Assembly (NCBI GenBank): GCA_029688995.1
Contig: JARULA010000001.1
Coordinates: forward strand, 496,001 to 560,000
DNA: 64,000 nucleotides
DNA from: Marinilabiliaceae bacterium ANBcel2
GTDB lineage: Bacteria > Bacteroidota > Bacteroidia > Bacteroidales > Marinilabiliaceae
Direction of reading: 5' to 3'
In this document: positions 1 to 9,838 of the stretch, one piece after another
How the letters are laid out: every line of letters begins with the position of its first letter
Numbering within the stretch: the first letter of the stretch is position 1
Position numbers and translations under genes: made by a program
The notes under the pieces: generated by a model
Seen by the model: only the letters and a program-made list of their open reading frames with translations
The model's database searches: none
Told to the model about the DNA's origin: nothing

Positions 1-1501
1 CATAAACCTCAAACTGATACTCATTTCTATTATCTATAGTGATTTCTTCTACCGAAAATGAAAGGTCGGCAGCAGGAATAGTTTCAAACTGCACTTCACG
101 AGTAACACCTTCCCAGCTTGCCGTTACAACAGAGCTACCATATCCGGTCGCCCTAAAGATCCCATCCTTATCAATATCTCCGGCATCCCCTTCTATAGAA
201 TATGTTACTCCTTTGGCACTCTTATAGTCAACAACATCTCCATATTCATTAAACGTAGAGCCTTTCAACTGAAAGCTATTTCCAAAAGGGACTCTCACCG
301 CCTTAGCATTCAATTTAAAATCAACTGCATCTCCTTCGGGTGCCTCTGATACAAAAACTAATGAATTGGCAACTCTTCGCTCATATCCATCAGATGGAGT
401 ATTTACAATTTTATCATGCAAAACCATTGCAGAAGATCCACCTCCATCAAGATTAATAGCATTAGCAGCTCCCGAAAGTTTCAATAACTCAGCAAGCATT
501 TTTGTACTAACACCATTGGACTGATCAGATCGACCATCAACAACCATTAAAAAAAGCCTCTCCTTATCCTCACAATAACCGGCTGCTGTTCGTGGATGAA
601 GTTGCACCCAATCATTATCCTGTATCTCTCCGTTAAGCAAAATAGTTCTATCTCCTCCAATCATTTGATTAAGCTCAGGAAATATATCTTTACTTGAAGC
701 AGAAAGTGAAAGTTCAACACTAATATTATCACCTGTTGATAATTGCGATAAAAATTGGGCTGCATCACCATGCCCCGAAAGAACAATCTTATCAGAAGAG
801 AGAAGAGTAGAGCCAGAATCAAAAACATCAATAACCTCCAAATCTATAGTGTTATTAGCACTCCACTCACCATTAACAGGTTTGGCTACTACTTCGATAC
901 CATAATCGTTAGTTCTTGTTGTTCTACCGTTATAATGATTAAATAAAACCAGTTCATCACTACCGCGATTATCATTAACTCTATCAATAGCAATTGCATC
1001 AGAGTTATAATAGAGAGCTCCGGAATAGGAGAAAATATCAATAAAAGGGTTTTTATTATGATCAAATGCAATTACGGGTCGACTGCTATGAGGAACCTTA
1101 GCTAAATGACCATTACTCATGTGCCCATTAACGGGCATCCCTTGATCAGCTCCGCTGCCAATAGAATAAAAATCACCATTGATTGCAGCAAAAGCATTAT
1201 ATCCGGGTTTACTTATACGCTCAATAGTTTTTGATGGCGCTTCAAGATTACGCAAAGAGTCATGACTTAATGCAGAAACAACTTTAAGATAAGGGTTAGA
1301 AAGTTCAATCTCAAGCACATTAACCAAAAGAGGTATATCCGGTAAAGAGTAATATGTATGCATAGAGTTTAATCCTGCATCATGACGATAAATCAAAGTG
1401 TCAACACGATGCAACTCCTCTTGAAAATAGATACTGTCACGAGTAGCATTAAGCTGAATAAAGAGTAAAAGAAAAAAGAGAAGAGTAAAAGTTTTTTTCA
1501 T
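1..1501 (-). CDS. Phosphodiester glycosidase (NAGPA family), 3' end missing
   Basis: The frame opens at ATG 1501 and runs off the left window edge, so about 500 residues are visible and the C-terminus is missing. The N-terminus is a signal peptide (MKKTFTLLFFLLLFIQ). The body carries the hallmarks of the phosphodiester glycosidase / NAGPA family: NGDFY at residues 108-112, an RTAAGY segment, VVDGRSDQ, and the diagnostic NLDGGGSS at 350-357 followed by a VN.PSDGYERRVANSLVF block. The family hydrolyses sugar-1-phosphodiesters, such as GlcNAc-1-phospho-6-mannose in the human enzyme. After the catalytic domain, from about residue 385, comes a beta-rich region resembling a bacterial Ig-like domain. 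It is last in line after susC, susD and two lipoproteins on the same strand, so it is probably the enzyme of that uptake locus. The true substrate cannot be told from sequence. Confidence 0.85.
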   Translation of the reverse strand, partial: MKKTFTLLFFLLLFIQLNATRDSIYFQEELHRVDTLIYRHDAGLNSMHTYYSLPDIPLLVNVLEIELSNPYLKVVSALSHDSLRNLEAPSKTIERISKPGYNAFAAINGDFYSIGSGADQGMPVNGHMSNGHLAKVPHSSRPVIAFDHNKNPFIDIFSYSGALYYNSDAIAIDRVNDNRGSDELVLFNHYNGRTTRTNDYGIEVVAKPVNGEWSANNTIDLEVIDVFDSGSTLLSSDKIVLSGHGDAAQFLSQLSTGDNISVELSLSASSKDIFPELNQMIGGDRTILLNGEIQDNDWVQLHPRTAAGYCEDKERLFLMVVDGRSDQSNGVSTKMLAELLKLSGAANAINLDGGGSSAMVLHDKIVNTPSDGYERRVANSLVFVSEAPEGDAVDFKLNAKAVRVPFGNSFQLKGSTFNEYGDVVDYKSAKGVTYSIEGDAGDIDKDGIFRATGYGSSVVTASWEGVTREVQFETIPAADLSFSVEEITIDNRNEYQFEVY

Positions 1502-1617
1502 AGAGTAATGTTTTTAGTTAGTTAAAAAGAAAGAGAGAGACAGAATCAGAGTTTAAACCCTGACTCTGCACTCACTTTCACATCCATGCATGATTACATA
1601 ACAAAAAGCTTTTAAAA

Positions 1618-3285
1618 TTATCGTTCTGTAGGATCTACAGCTAAACCATAAACATTAACACCTTCAAGATAATATTCAGGCTCAGCATCCGGGTTACCAA
1701 GTTCAAGTCGCTTAATACCAGATTGCAAATCAGGATCTTCAGAACCGGAAGGTCCACGATATGCCCAGTATAAATACCCCGAACCATCAGGATTTACGTC
1801 TATGGCAAAATCAGTTATAAAGAGAGATTCAGCCACTCCTCCTTCACCCGAATCTGCACCGGGGCGATCAATAATAACTGCATTATCACGACTATCGGGA
1901 TTATCTATATTGTGTCGTGTAATTCGCTTGAGATCCTGATCGGCAACATATATATGACCATTCACCTCATCGATAATCATTCCTCTAACCCGAACACTAA
2001 AATCTCCGGCACCCTGATAGATAGCTCCTGCTTCGGGATGAGGCTCTGTATCCTCAACAGGTGAACCTGCAATATCGGTATCTTCAAAGCGGAAAACACC
2101 TCTGCCGGTAGAGTTCTTAGCCCACCAATATACTCCATCATCACGCTTAATTATGGGACCATTTGTATTCCCCCAGGCAATGCCCGATCCATAATAACCA
2201 AGCCAGTTGTTTCTTACATAATAATCATACTCATCCAATGAGAAAGAAGCATTTCTGGTGTCTGACGGGATACGGAAAATGCCTTCACGCCTGTCAGTCC
2301 AATAAATCATATTCTCCTCTTCATCAACAAAGCCATAATAAAAATCAAGGAAAGTGTCTCCTCCAAAATTTTCAATTACAGTCTCACGACGACTGCCATC
2401 ATGAGAGATAACAAAAATCTCACCATCACCGGCATTCTGATGATCGTTAACAAAGCCTGTATATGTTCCGGCATCAAAAACATAGAGCCAGTCATCACTA
2501 AACTGCAAACTTAAAGGATGTTTTCCCGAACGATATCCAAAATCAAAAGGATTATTTAGTTCAGGATCAAGATCTTCAATCAATTTTTTAGCCTTAATAT
2601 TACCATCCTGCTCTGCATAGAATAGTGTACGGGCAGGTTCATTATAATTAACATTAATATTTGTTGTAACAGTCTCTAACTCATTATCGCCAACAGTAAC
2701 GGTTAATCTAACTCTCTGACTACCAATTGAACCAAAAACCACCTCAGGATTATCTGCAGTTGATCTACCCTCTTCATCTATATCATCTCCAGTTGTTCCG
2801 GCAGGAAAAACCCACTCATAATGAACCTCCTCAGCAGCAGGATTATCTACAGAAACATCAAAGGTTACTGATGACTGCTGATAAACTAACACCTCATCAT
2901 CGCTTCTGTAGTTAACAATAGGGACGATCGGACTAATAAATATTCTCTGTTTTTGAATATACTTTCCATCATCTATCGATAAAACTACATCATAAGTTCC
3001 CGGTTCTTCATAAATGTGAACGGGATTCTCTTCATTAGAAGTATTACCATCACCAAAAGACCACTCCCAGGATGATCCTTCGACAGATTTGTTTTCAAAA
3101 TGGATTTCCGATCCAACTACATAATCGATAGAGGGACCATCAACTGTCATCGCATAATAGCTAAAACTTATAGTTTGTCCTGGCATCTCCTCAGGCTTAA
3201 TATCATCTTCGCAGGATACTACTGCTAAAGAGACTATTAATGCAATGCCACCAATAAATATATTTTTAATCTGTTTCATAATCAT
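1618..3285 (-). CDS. Surface lipoprotein with PKD domains and YWTD-like propeller
   Basis: A 555-residue protein with a lipoprotein signal (VVSC, Cys25). The Cys is followed by EDD, the acidic pattern linked to surface export of lipoproteins in Bacteroidota. Residues about 38-118 form a PKD domain (WSFGDG at 75-80, then a GTYDVVL strand). Residues about 130-215 look like a second, weaker PKD/Ig domain. The rest (about 217-555) has repeated short beta blades, including a YWTD at 328-331 and a YLYW near the end, suggesting an LDL-receptor or NHL-like six-bladed propeller. It lies between the 289-residue lipoprotein and the phosphodiester glycosidase and is probably co-transcribed with susCD. 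A ligand-binding role at the surface is likely; a carbohydrate ligand is inference. An in-frame ATG two codons in (MKQIKN) could be the real start. Confidence 0.75.
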   Translation of the reverse strand: MIMKQIKNIFIGGIALIVSLAVVSCEDDIKPEEMPGQTISFSYYAMTVDGPSIDYVVGSEIHFENKSVEGSSWEWSFGDGNTSNEENPVHIYEEPGTYDVVLSIDDGKYIQKQRIFISPIVPIVNYRSDDEVLVYQQSSVTFDVSVDNPAAEEVHYEWVFPAGTTGDDIDEEGRSTADNPEVVFGSIGSQRVRLTVTVGDNELETVTTNINVNYNEPARTLFYAEQDGNIKAKKLIEDLDPELNNPFDFGYRSGKHPLSLQFSDDWLYVFDAGTYTGFVNDHQNAGDGEIFVISHDGSRRETVIENFGGDTFLDFYYGFVDEEENMIYWTDRREGIFRIPSDTRNASFSLDEYDYYVRNNWLGYYGSGIAWGNTNGPIIKRDDGVYWWAKNSTGRGVFRFEDTDIAGSPVEDTEPHPEAGAIYQGAGDFSVRVRGMIIDEVNGHIYVADQDLKRITRHNIDNPDSRDNAVIIDRPGADSGEGGVAESLFITDFAIDVNPDGSGYLYWAYRGPSGSEDPDLQSGIKRLELGNPDAEPEYYLEGVNVYGLAVDPTER

Positions 3286-3301
3286 TATAATTTGATATGT
3301 A

Positions 3302-4171
3302 CTACAACAATTCTATGGTTGCACTTCGCGAAAAGTTTTCAACCCCATTTCCATTTATTACAGAGAACTGCGCATCAAGATAATAGATGCTGGTTCTATT
3401 AAATCTGTATATCTGATCACGGGAGTCAAAAATCATATTTGGAAAAGAGACCTGAGAAAAATAATCAAAAAGAATCTCTTCAGAACTCTCTTTCATATCC
3501 ATCTCATACTCCTGCTCACCTGTATCGGGATCGGGCAATCCTACGGCAACCTCCTCAAAATAAGAATTAAACTCCTCTTCATCTACAATCTCATTATCTA
3601 TCACAAGAAGCATATAAAGCATATCATAATCAAACTCGGGAAAGACTGTCTCATAAAATGAATCAATAATATAACCTGGTACAATATTTTCAACATCTTC
3701 CTGAGTTAATTCAGTCGTCTCCGATTCGGCAATACGATCACTTCTTAATGTATGACTTGTAGGAAAAGAGTTCTTAAAAATATAGGCCATATCTTCTTCG
3801 CTATATAAATCGGAAGAAAAATCATATTCCTTTATTTTTTGTCTTTCTCTTGCTACTCCAGAAGAGTCATATGCAAAGGTGTGAACCGACTCATTACCCG
3901 ACATGCATGTAAAAGTATATCTAAGCTCACGCTCAATACCATACCATACACTCAACAACTCTATATCATCCTCTCTGTCCCAAAACTGAGCTTCAAACTC
4001 AACTTCATCACCAGCACTAACGGTTGTTGAAGGCACTTCCCAATATACACTAGCTGCAAAATGACCGGGACGCGCTATATCATCTATCAAATCATTTGTT
4101 TCACACGAGAGAAAAACAAACGCTCCGAAAAACAAAATCATTAAACTATTTACTATATTTCTCATCTGCAT
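3302..4171 (-). CDS. Uncharacterised lipoprotein of the SusCD locus
   Basis: This 289-residue product has a clear lipobox (FLSC, Cys23) followed by ETND, consistent with an outer-membrane lipoprotein. I recognise no family. The mature part is acidic, with a beta-rich first half (AASVYWEVPSTTVSAGDEVEF reads like an Ig-type strand pair) and a helical, Glu-rich middle, and it ends in a strand-forming SRSATIELL. It sits 37 bases after susD and 16 bases before the PKD/propeller gene, all on the minus strand, so it most likely belongs to the same transcript. By position it resembles the variable third component (surface glycan-binding protein) of SusCD loci, but no binding motif supports this directly. 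Confidence 0.6.
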   Translation of the reverse strand: MQMRNIVNSLMILFFGAFVFLSCETNDLIDDIARPGHFAASVYWEVPSTTVSAGDEVEFEAQFWDREDDIELLSVWYGIERELRYTFTCMSGNESVHTFAYDSSGVARERQKIKEYDFSSDLYSEEDMAYIFKNSFPTSHTLRSDRIAESETTELTQEDVENIVPGYIIDSFYETVFPEFDYDMLYMLLVIDNEIVDEEEFNSYFEEVAVGLPDPDTGEQEYEMDMKESSEEILFDYFSQVSFPNMIFDSRDQIYRFNRTSIYYLDAQFSVINGNGVENFSRSATIELL

Positions 4172-4208
4172 AATATTTTATATTTCAAAATTGAGATTAT
4201 CGCTCATC

Positions 4209-5807
4209 TTAGTTTTGAGGAGCCCATATCATGGGCTTTTTAAGCCATTCTGGATTACGAAATGCATCAAGACGAATCAACTCCTCTCTATTATACCTCT
4301 CTTCTGTTTCAGGATCATAATTTATTCTCTGCAACCAATCATCACTTCCTCCCCAATATGGTTCATATAAATTATGAGGTCTGGATAAAGAGGGATAAAT
4401 TATCACGTCATCAAAACGAAGATCATTATCATTATTACTATATCCGTAACGCCTCATATCATTCCACAATTCGGGCTGCAGATATAGCGCTTTATACTTT
4501 TCCTGCATTATATCCCGAATCGTTATATTTGAAGCTCCAGGCACAAGATCAGCATTATCGAGATATTGATCAATCTCTTCGGAGGAGACCTGCAGACGAT
4601 TCATGTGGTACCTTATCCCCTCTCTCATCTGATCAGCCGCAACACCCTTATCACCACTCCAGTAGGCAGCTTCTGATGCAATAAAATGAAGTTCACCACG
4701 AGTGATAAGAACTATTGTAGATGTATCAGTTGTAAGAACTGATTGATACATATCAGGATACTCCTCAATTCTATGTGTAGCCGGCATACCACTATTGCTA
4801 TCAAGATATCTATATGTTGTATCTACCCCGGCAGCAGCATTTCCACGTGGTTTCATGATATAGTGTAACCTTGGATCATCTGCCTCCTCTGTATCAGAGT
4901 CAAACCCCATTAAATCCTCAACAAAAAATCTTGTGGGAATAGCACCATTAAGATTATTGGCACGACTCTCCCACGCATTAATAGGAGCATTATTACGCCC
5001 CCACATATTATTCTTTTCAATACTTGATCCTCCGTCAAATTTATAGCCGGGATCTTCCCAACCATCAAGAGCAGTCATAGCATAATCAAGAATTTGGTCA
5101 GCAACAGAGGGATTCTGTGTCATATTTGGAATTTGACGAAGAAGTATGCGTGCTTTAACAGCATACGCTACCTGTGTCCATTTCTCAAGATCACCACCAA
5201 ACACACGGTCAATTCTTTGATCCAGCAAACGGTTATCTTCACTTCGAGCCCTGTCACTCTTTAATAAAGCAATAACCTCATCCGCTTCCTCCTCAAGCCA
5301 CTCATATATACTCTCCTGAGTATCATAGGCCGGAGAACCTGAAAGATATGCTTCACTTAATGGCATATCACCAAAAACATCTGTTGTGTATTGTACCGAC
5401 ATCAATCTTATAAGTCGTGCCAACGCAACATAATTATAAGAATCCTCTTCTCCTGCAAGAGTAATAACCTCATTCACATTAGCTCCAATATCAAAAAAGT
5501 GACGACGCCATTGTGGATGACGATTCATTCCAAGAAATTCCCATCCACTTTTATAAGCAAGAGCAGTTGCCTGACTACGTCCTGCAGTTGTTAAAGTTTG
5601 AGACAGATATGCCCCATATTCAGCATGGTCATAATTCTGTAATGCTGAATAGAAAAGCACCACAGGCATAATCTGACTAGGCGGAACCTCATCTATACCA
5701 TCCGGATCTCTGTTATCACCGAGGAAACTATCATCATCACATCCGGCAAAACAGACTCCTATTATTAAAACCAGTAAAATATATTTTAATTTCATCATAA
5801 CTACCAT
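4209..5807 (-). CDS. SusD/RagB-type nutrient-binding lipoprotein
   Basis: A 532-residue lipoprotein: signal peptide ending FAGC (Cys23) followed by DDDSF, an acidic surface-export signal. The helical body with short TPR-like segments (YVALARLIRLMSVQYTTDVFGDMPLSEAY) and the late LYLQPELWNDMRRYGY motif place it in the SusD-like family, closest to the SusD_like-2 type. It is the lid that captures substrate above the SusC barrel at the cell surface. Its start lies only 2 bases past the susC stop codon, which is the normal tightly coupled pair. Which sugar or peptide it binds cannot be read from the sequence; the phosphodiester glycosidase at the end of the cluster is the only clue. Confidence 0.93.
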   Translation of the reverse strand: MVVMMKLKYILLVLIIGVCFAGCDDDSFLGDNRDPDGIDEVPPSQIMPVVLFYSALQNYDHAEYGAYLSQTLTTAGRSQATALAYKSGWEFLGMNRHPQWRRHFFDIGANVNEVITLAGEEDSYNYVALARLIRLMSVQYTTDVFGDMPLSEAYLSGSPAYDTQESIYEWLEEEADEVIALLKSDRARSEDNRLLDQRIDRVFGGDLEKWTQVAYAVKARILLRQIPNMTQNPSVADQILDYAMTALDGWEDPGYKFDGGSSIEKNNMWGRNNAPINAWESRANNLNGAIPTRFFVEDLMGFDSDTEEADDPRLHYIMKPRGNAAAGVDTTYRYLDSNSGMPATHRIEEYPDMYQSVLTTDTSTIVLITRGELHFIASEAAYWSGDKGVAADQMREGIRYHMNRLQVSSEEIDQYLDNADLVPGASNITIRDIMQEKYKALYLQPELWNDMRRYGYSNNDNDLRFDDVIIYPSLSRPHNLYEPYWGGSDDWLQRINYDPETEERYNREELIRLDAFRNPEWLKKPMIWAPQN

Positions 5808-5809
5808 TT

Positions 5810-8800
5810 TTAGAATGTTGCATTCAGATTAAATGAAAAACTTCTTGTATTTGGAACATTATTATAATCTATTCCAAAAGTTCCTGCTCCTCCGGCTGTT
5901 CCGGTGTAATTTACAACAGGATCAGACCCTTTATAAGATGTAAAAAGTAACAAGTTTCGTCCGGTAAATGAGACTCTCAAGTTCTCTATTCCCATCATCT
6001 CTACTCTATCTGTTAAATCATATCCAAGAGTAACATTTGCCAGGCGAACAAAAGATCCATCTTCTACAAAGTTTGATCCTACAGTGGCAACATAATCCAT
6101 ATGAAAATCCTGATCATAAATAACAGTAGAGGTATTTGGTATAAATGACCCATCGGGCTGCTCCACAACACCTTCTATAAGAACCTGCCTGTTACGATAA
6201 TCCTCCCATGTTTTAGCCTGTCCATTGGTCAATAAATTACGATGTGTTACATTGGCAACATCTCCTCCTTTTCGCATATTTAACAACGCGGATAATGACC
6301 AGTTGTTATACTGGAAGTTATTCTGCAAACCAATTGTAAAATCGGCCTCTCGATTACCAATTAAAAGAGATGGGGATGTATCTATTCTCGGGTATCCATT
6401 ATCATCAACAATAATGTCTCCATTATCGGTTCTCAAGTAATCTGTTCCGGATAAAGCCATAGTTGAACCGCCTAAAAACGAAGTTGCTGCAATATTTCCA
6501 TGACGACCTTGATAATGATATATCTCAACTATATCATCGGGTAGATCTTTCACCTCTCCAACATTACGACTAAAGTTGGCATTTAAATCCCAATAAAAAT
6601 TACCACGATCAAAAAGAGTTTGGTTAAGTACCATCTCAATACCATGATTACCAATTGTTCCTTCATTTCGTGTTTGCAAAATGTTTCCTGAAGCAGGAGA
6701 TACTCTAACCTCAACAATTTGATTATCAACTTCGGTAGAATAGTAAGCTATTTCAAATCTTGTTCTATCATTAAACATACGTGTCTCCAACCCAATCTCC
6801 CACGATGTTGTCATCTCAGGTTCCAAAACAGGATTACTACTGCGTGTTGGATCTACTCCATAACCTTCATCTGGCAAAGGCAGCGTTCTAAACCACTGAT
6901 TAAGACGATACAAAGGAGCATCTTTACCTACTTCAGCCCAGTTACCCTGTATTTTACCATACTCAAGCCAGGGTATCCCTAAATCAAACAGCTCAGTAAA
7001 AGTAACACCACCACTAAATGAGGGATAAAAGAATGAACGATTATCTTCGGGAAGCGTTGATGTGTGATCTTGACGACCGGTAAAACCAAACTGTGCCAGA
7101 CCAAGATAATCGAACTTAAGTTCACCATAATATCCATAAGTATTCTTCTCGGTACGACTCATTGTAATATTCTCTCTTCGAATATCTAACAAATTCATAA
7201 TACTCTCCCACTCGGGAACATTAAAATGGCGACCTCCCATACCAATAGAGCGTCCATCTGTTTGCTTAGCATCAATACCAAGTAAGGCCTCCATACTCAA
7301 ATCATGTGTAAGATCCATGCTATATGTAGCCATAAAACCAGTGTTAAGAACACTGCTATTACCATCATTATAAAAATAAGATCCGAGATAAGGATAATCT
7401 TCGGCTGTAGGCTCCTCAACGCCCAGCTCATCAAGTGAAAAACGAGGAGTTGTTACACTATGACTCTCCGAGTTGGTTAAATCATAACCAATTCGTCCGG
7501 TAAAAGCCAGATTATCAATGGGCTCCCAATTTACAGTAGCCTGTAAAAGAGTCCGGGTTGATTCACTACGACCTGTATCTTCATGGCGACTCCATAACGG
7601 ACTAATAGGTGATTGCCGTATATTGTTTGAGTTTAAATAGGGTCGGCGAATAGTTCCATCAGGATTTTTATAATTGGTTATATCATCATCAATACGCCAA
7701 TTATAAATTGATCCCATACCAGCACCAAAACCTCTTGATTTTCTCTCTACAATATTGGCCATAAAACTCATACTAACTGTTTCAAAGGGATTATAATTAG
7801 ATTGAAGCATTACACCCCAGCGCTCAAGATAATCATCAGGAACAACACCTTCATGATCAACATAAGTGAAAGAAGCATAAGTATTAAAAGTCTCGGTACC
7901 ACCAGAAATAGAGAGATCATAATTTTGATATACCCCGGTCTGGAAAAAATTCCCAACATTATCGTAGGTCTCTACACCATCAGGAACTAAAGGTCCCCAG
8001 CCCCCCATACTCTCTTCATTATAAACTCCTCTACCTCCGGGTAAAAACATATTTTGAATTTCGGGAACACGAGTAGCCTCATCTATTCGTAAAGTAGTAC
8101 TAAGTTGAACACGAACATCTCCCTCAACTCCCTCTTTTGTAGTAACTATAATTGCACCATTAGCAGCCTCCTGACCATATAAAGCAGCAGCAGCTGCCCC
8201 TTTTAAAACAGTAATGTTTTTAATATCATTAGGATTAATTTCAGCTGCCTTAGAGGCACCACCCGACACATGCATTCCATTTAAAATAAAAATAGGTTCA
8301 TTACTCTGTGCAGGATTTACCGAAGATATTCCTCGAATCAAAACCTGAGAGTTAGCCGAAGGAGATCCACCTGTTGCAGAAACATCCAACCCGGCAATAC
8401 GACCCTGCAAAGCATCTACAAAATTAGTTTCACGTGCCGATGTTATAGCCTCCGAATCAATAGTTTGAACAGCAAAATTAAGCTTTTGTCTTTCAGATTG
8501 AACTCCCATTGCCGTAACAACAATCTCTTCAAGTCCCAAAGCTTCATCAACCATCTCAACATCAAGTTGAGTTTGTCCATCTACATTTATAGTTTGAGTC
8601 TCAAATCCAACAAATGAGAATATCAATGAAGCATCGGCAGCTACAGTTATAGAATAATTTCCATTCATATCTGTAACAACTCCTTGTGAGGTGCCTTCTA
8701 CAACAACATTAACTCCTGGCACTTCATAACCCTGAGGATCGGTAACTGTTCCTGAAACAGTTATCTCTTCTCCCTGACTATTTAAGGCATCGTCCAACCC

Positions 8801-8935
8801 TAATGCAGTTCTATCATCTGCTTCTGCCATCTGCGTTCCGAAAAAAACACCCAAACATAAAACTTTAATAAAAAGTAAAATTTTGGATAACCCGGAACCA
8901 ACTCCTGATACCGGAACTTCATACTTTTCTTTCAT
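5810..8935 (-). CDS. SusC/RagA-type TonB-linked outer-membrane transporter
   Basis: A 1041-residue barrel transporter. After an N-terminal signal region there is a carboxypeptidase-D regulatory-like domain (about 57-128, SGTVTDPQGYEVPGVNV), a TonB-box-like LEEIVVTAMG (135-144), the plug domain (DALQGRIAGLDV, VLIRGISSVN, LKGAAAAALYG), and a long beta-barrel ending in aromatic SFNLNATF. It imports a ligand captured by SusD, powered by TonB-ExbBD from the inner membrane. It is the first gene of a minus-strand cluster followed by susD, two lipoproteins and a phosphodiester glycosidase. No anti-sigma/ECF pair or hybrid two-component regulator flanks it, unlike many loci of this type, so its control is not visible here. 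The upstream leader is long (see the promoter near 9.15 kb). Confidence 0.95.
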   Translation of the reverse strand: MKEKYEVPVSGVGSGLSKILLFIKVLCLGVFFGTQMAEADDRTALGLDDALNSQGEEITVSGTVTDPQGYEVPGVNVVVEGTSQGVVTDMNGNYSITVAADASLIFSFVGFETQTINVDGQTQLDVEMVDEALGLEEIVVTAMGVQSERQKLNFAVQTIDSEAITSARETNFVDALQGRIAGLDVSATGGSPSANSQVLIRGISSVNPAQSNEPIFILNGMHVSGGASKAAEINPNDIKNITVLKGAAAAALYGQEAANGAIIVTTKEGVEGDVRVQLSTTLRIDEATRVPEIQNMFLPGGRGVYNEESMGGWGPLVPDGVETYDNVGNFFQTGVYQNYDLSISGGTETFNTYASFTYVDHEGVVPDDYLERWGVMLQSNYNPFETVSMSFMANIVERKSRGFGAGMGSIYNWRIDDDITNYKNPDGTIRRPYLNSNNIRQSPISPLWSRHEDTGRSESTRTLLQATVNWEPIDNLAFTGRIGYDLTNSESHSVTTPRFSLDELGVEEPTAEDYPYLGSYFYNDGNSSVLNTGFMATYSMDLTHDLSMEALLGIDAKQTDGRSIGMGGRHFNVPEWESIMNLLDIRRENITMSRTEKNTYGYYGELKFDYLGLAQFGFTGRQDHTSTLPEDNRSFFYPSFSGGVTFTELFDLGIPWLEYGKIQGNWAEVGKDAPLYRLNQWFRTLPLPDEGYGVDPTRSSNPVLEPEMTTSWEIGLETRMFNDRTRFEIAYYSTEVDNQIVEVRVSPASGNILQTRNEGTIGNHGIEMVLNQTLFDRGNFYWDLNANFSRNVGEVKDLPDDIVEIYHYQGRHGNIAATSFLGGSTMALSGTDYLRTDNGDIIVDDNGYPRIDTSPSLLIGNREADFTIGLQNNFQYNNWSLSALLNMRKGGDVANVTHRNLLTNGQAKTWEDYRNRQVLIEGVVEQPDGSFIPNTSTVIYDQDFHMDYVATVGSNFVEDGSFVRLANVTLGYDLTDRVEMMGIENLRVSFTGRNLLLFTSYKGSDPVVNYTGTAGGAGTFGIDYNNVPNTRSFSFNLNATF

Positions 8936-9254
8936 ACTTATACTGATTTACAATTAACAATAAGTTTTTCTATTTTTTTTAAATTCAATAAAGCTGATAC
9001 TAAGTCATACAAAACATATCTTTAAACAGATTAAAAAAATCGACATTTAAATTAACAATTAATTGCGAATTTATAACAAACAAAAGTTAAAAACAATACC
9101 TCCTATTACAAAAAAAACACAATCATAAAGGCACTTTCAAGTAAATAGACTTGCAAAAGTAAGATGTCATACATGTTTCAAGATTACAAAAAACCATTCA
9201 AAAAGAAAATGTTAAAAACAGAAAAAGAGAAATTTTAACATTTAAAGAGAGAAT
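8936..9254. other. 319-base AT-rich gap upstream of susC
   Basis: This stretch carries no credible reading frame. It is extremely A/T-rich and holds the 5' leader of susC and a promoter on the minus strand near 9154-9182. The leader from that promoter to the susC ATG would be about 210 nucleotides. I found no riboswitch consensus and no strong hairpin in it. Confidence 0.6.
9154..9182 (-). promoter_or_regulatory. Predicted promoter for the susC locus
   Basis: On the minus strand the sequence reads TACTTTTG at 9161-9154, an exact match to the Bacteroidota -7 element TAnnTTTG. A weak TTG-type -33 element lies about 17-18 bases upstream. It would give a leader of roughly 210 nucleotides before susC. 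Confidence 0.5.
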
Positions 9255-9821
9255 CTAGTCAATATTTTTCATACCTGGAATAAAAAGGTGATCTACTAAA
9301 GCATCAAAATGCTCACGCGGAACATTATCAACTAACTGAAAAGAAAAACCTGTACCAAAAAGAGTGGCACCACTTAACTGCGGAATTATCTTATCGTAAT
9401 AACCTCCTCCCCGGCCAAGCCTGCCACCACTCATATCAAAAGCCACTCCCGGAACCAATACCATATCTATTAAAGAGAGGTCCTCTAAAAGCTCTCCTGC
9501 CGATTCAAGTATTCCAAAATGATTACCTTTTACCATTTTGTCAACTCCTTCAAAAAAACGAATTTCTAAGGATTTACCAACAACGGTAGGAAGATAGAAC
9601 CTCTTTTCTAAAGCAAAAGAGGTATATAGAGGGCGTAAATCCGGTTCATCCAAAAGAGGCCAAAAGACCAATATATTTTTAGCAGATCTAAAAAAATTAC
9701 TGCCACTTACCATATCAATAAGAGCTGTGCTCTCCTCATGGCGAAAACGCGAGCTCATATTTTGCCGCTTACTTTGCATATATTTTCGCAGCTCTCTCTT
9801 TTGATCAGCAATAATAACCAT
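9255..9821 (-). CDS. 5-formyltetrahydrofolate cyclo-ligase
   Basis: A 188-residue cytosolic enzyme that converts 5-formyl-THF and ATP to 5,10-methenyl-THF, returning folate to the one-carbon pool. The family signature is plain: VPGVAFD at 123-129 and LGRGGGYYDK at 135-144, with an N-terminal basic region (KRELRKYMQSKRQ) that helps bind substrate. The length is normal for the family. It follows gldB on the same strand with a 17-base gap, so the two are probably co-transcribed. Often annotated ygfA or fau. Confidence 0.93.
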   Translation of the reverse strand: MVIIADQKRELRKYMQSKRQNMSSRFRHEESTALIDMVSGSNFFRSAKNILVFWPLLDEPDLRPLYTSFALEKRFYLPTVVGKSLEIRFFEGVDKMVKGNHFGILESAGELLEDLSLIDMVLVPGVAFDMSGGRLGRGGGYYDKIIPQLSGATLFGTGFSFQLVDNVPREHFDALVDHLFIPGMKNID

Positions 9822-9838
9822 AACCGGGAATATTAATA

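Noticed and set aside
4262-4684. 140-residue plus-strand frame opposite susD
   Set aside because: Antisense to a clear SusD gene, rich in His/Tyr/Ser as expected from reverse reading of AT-rich coding sequence.
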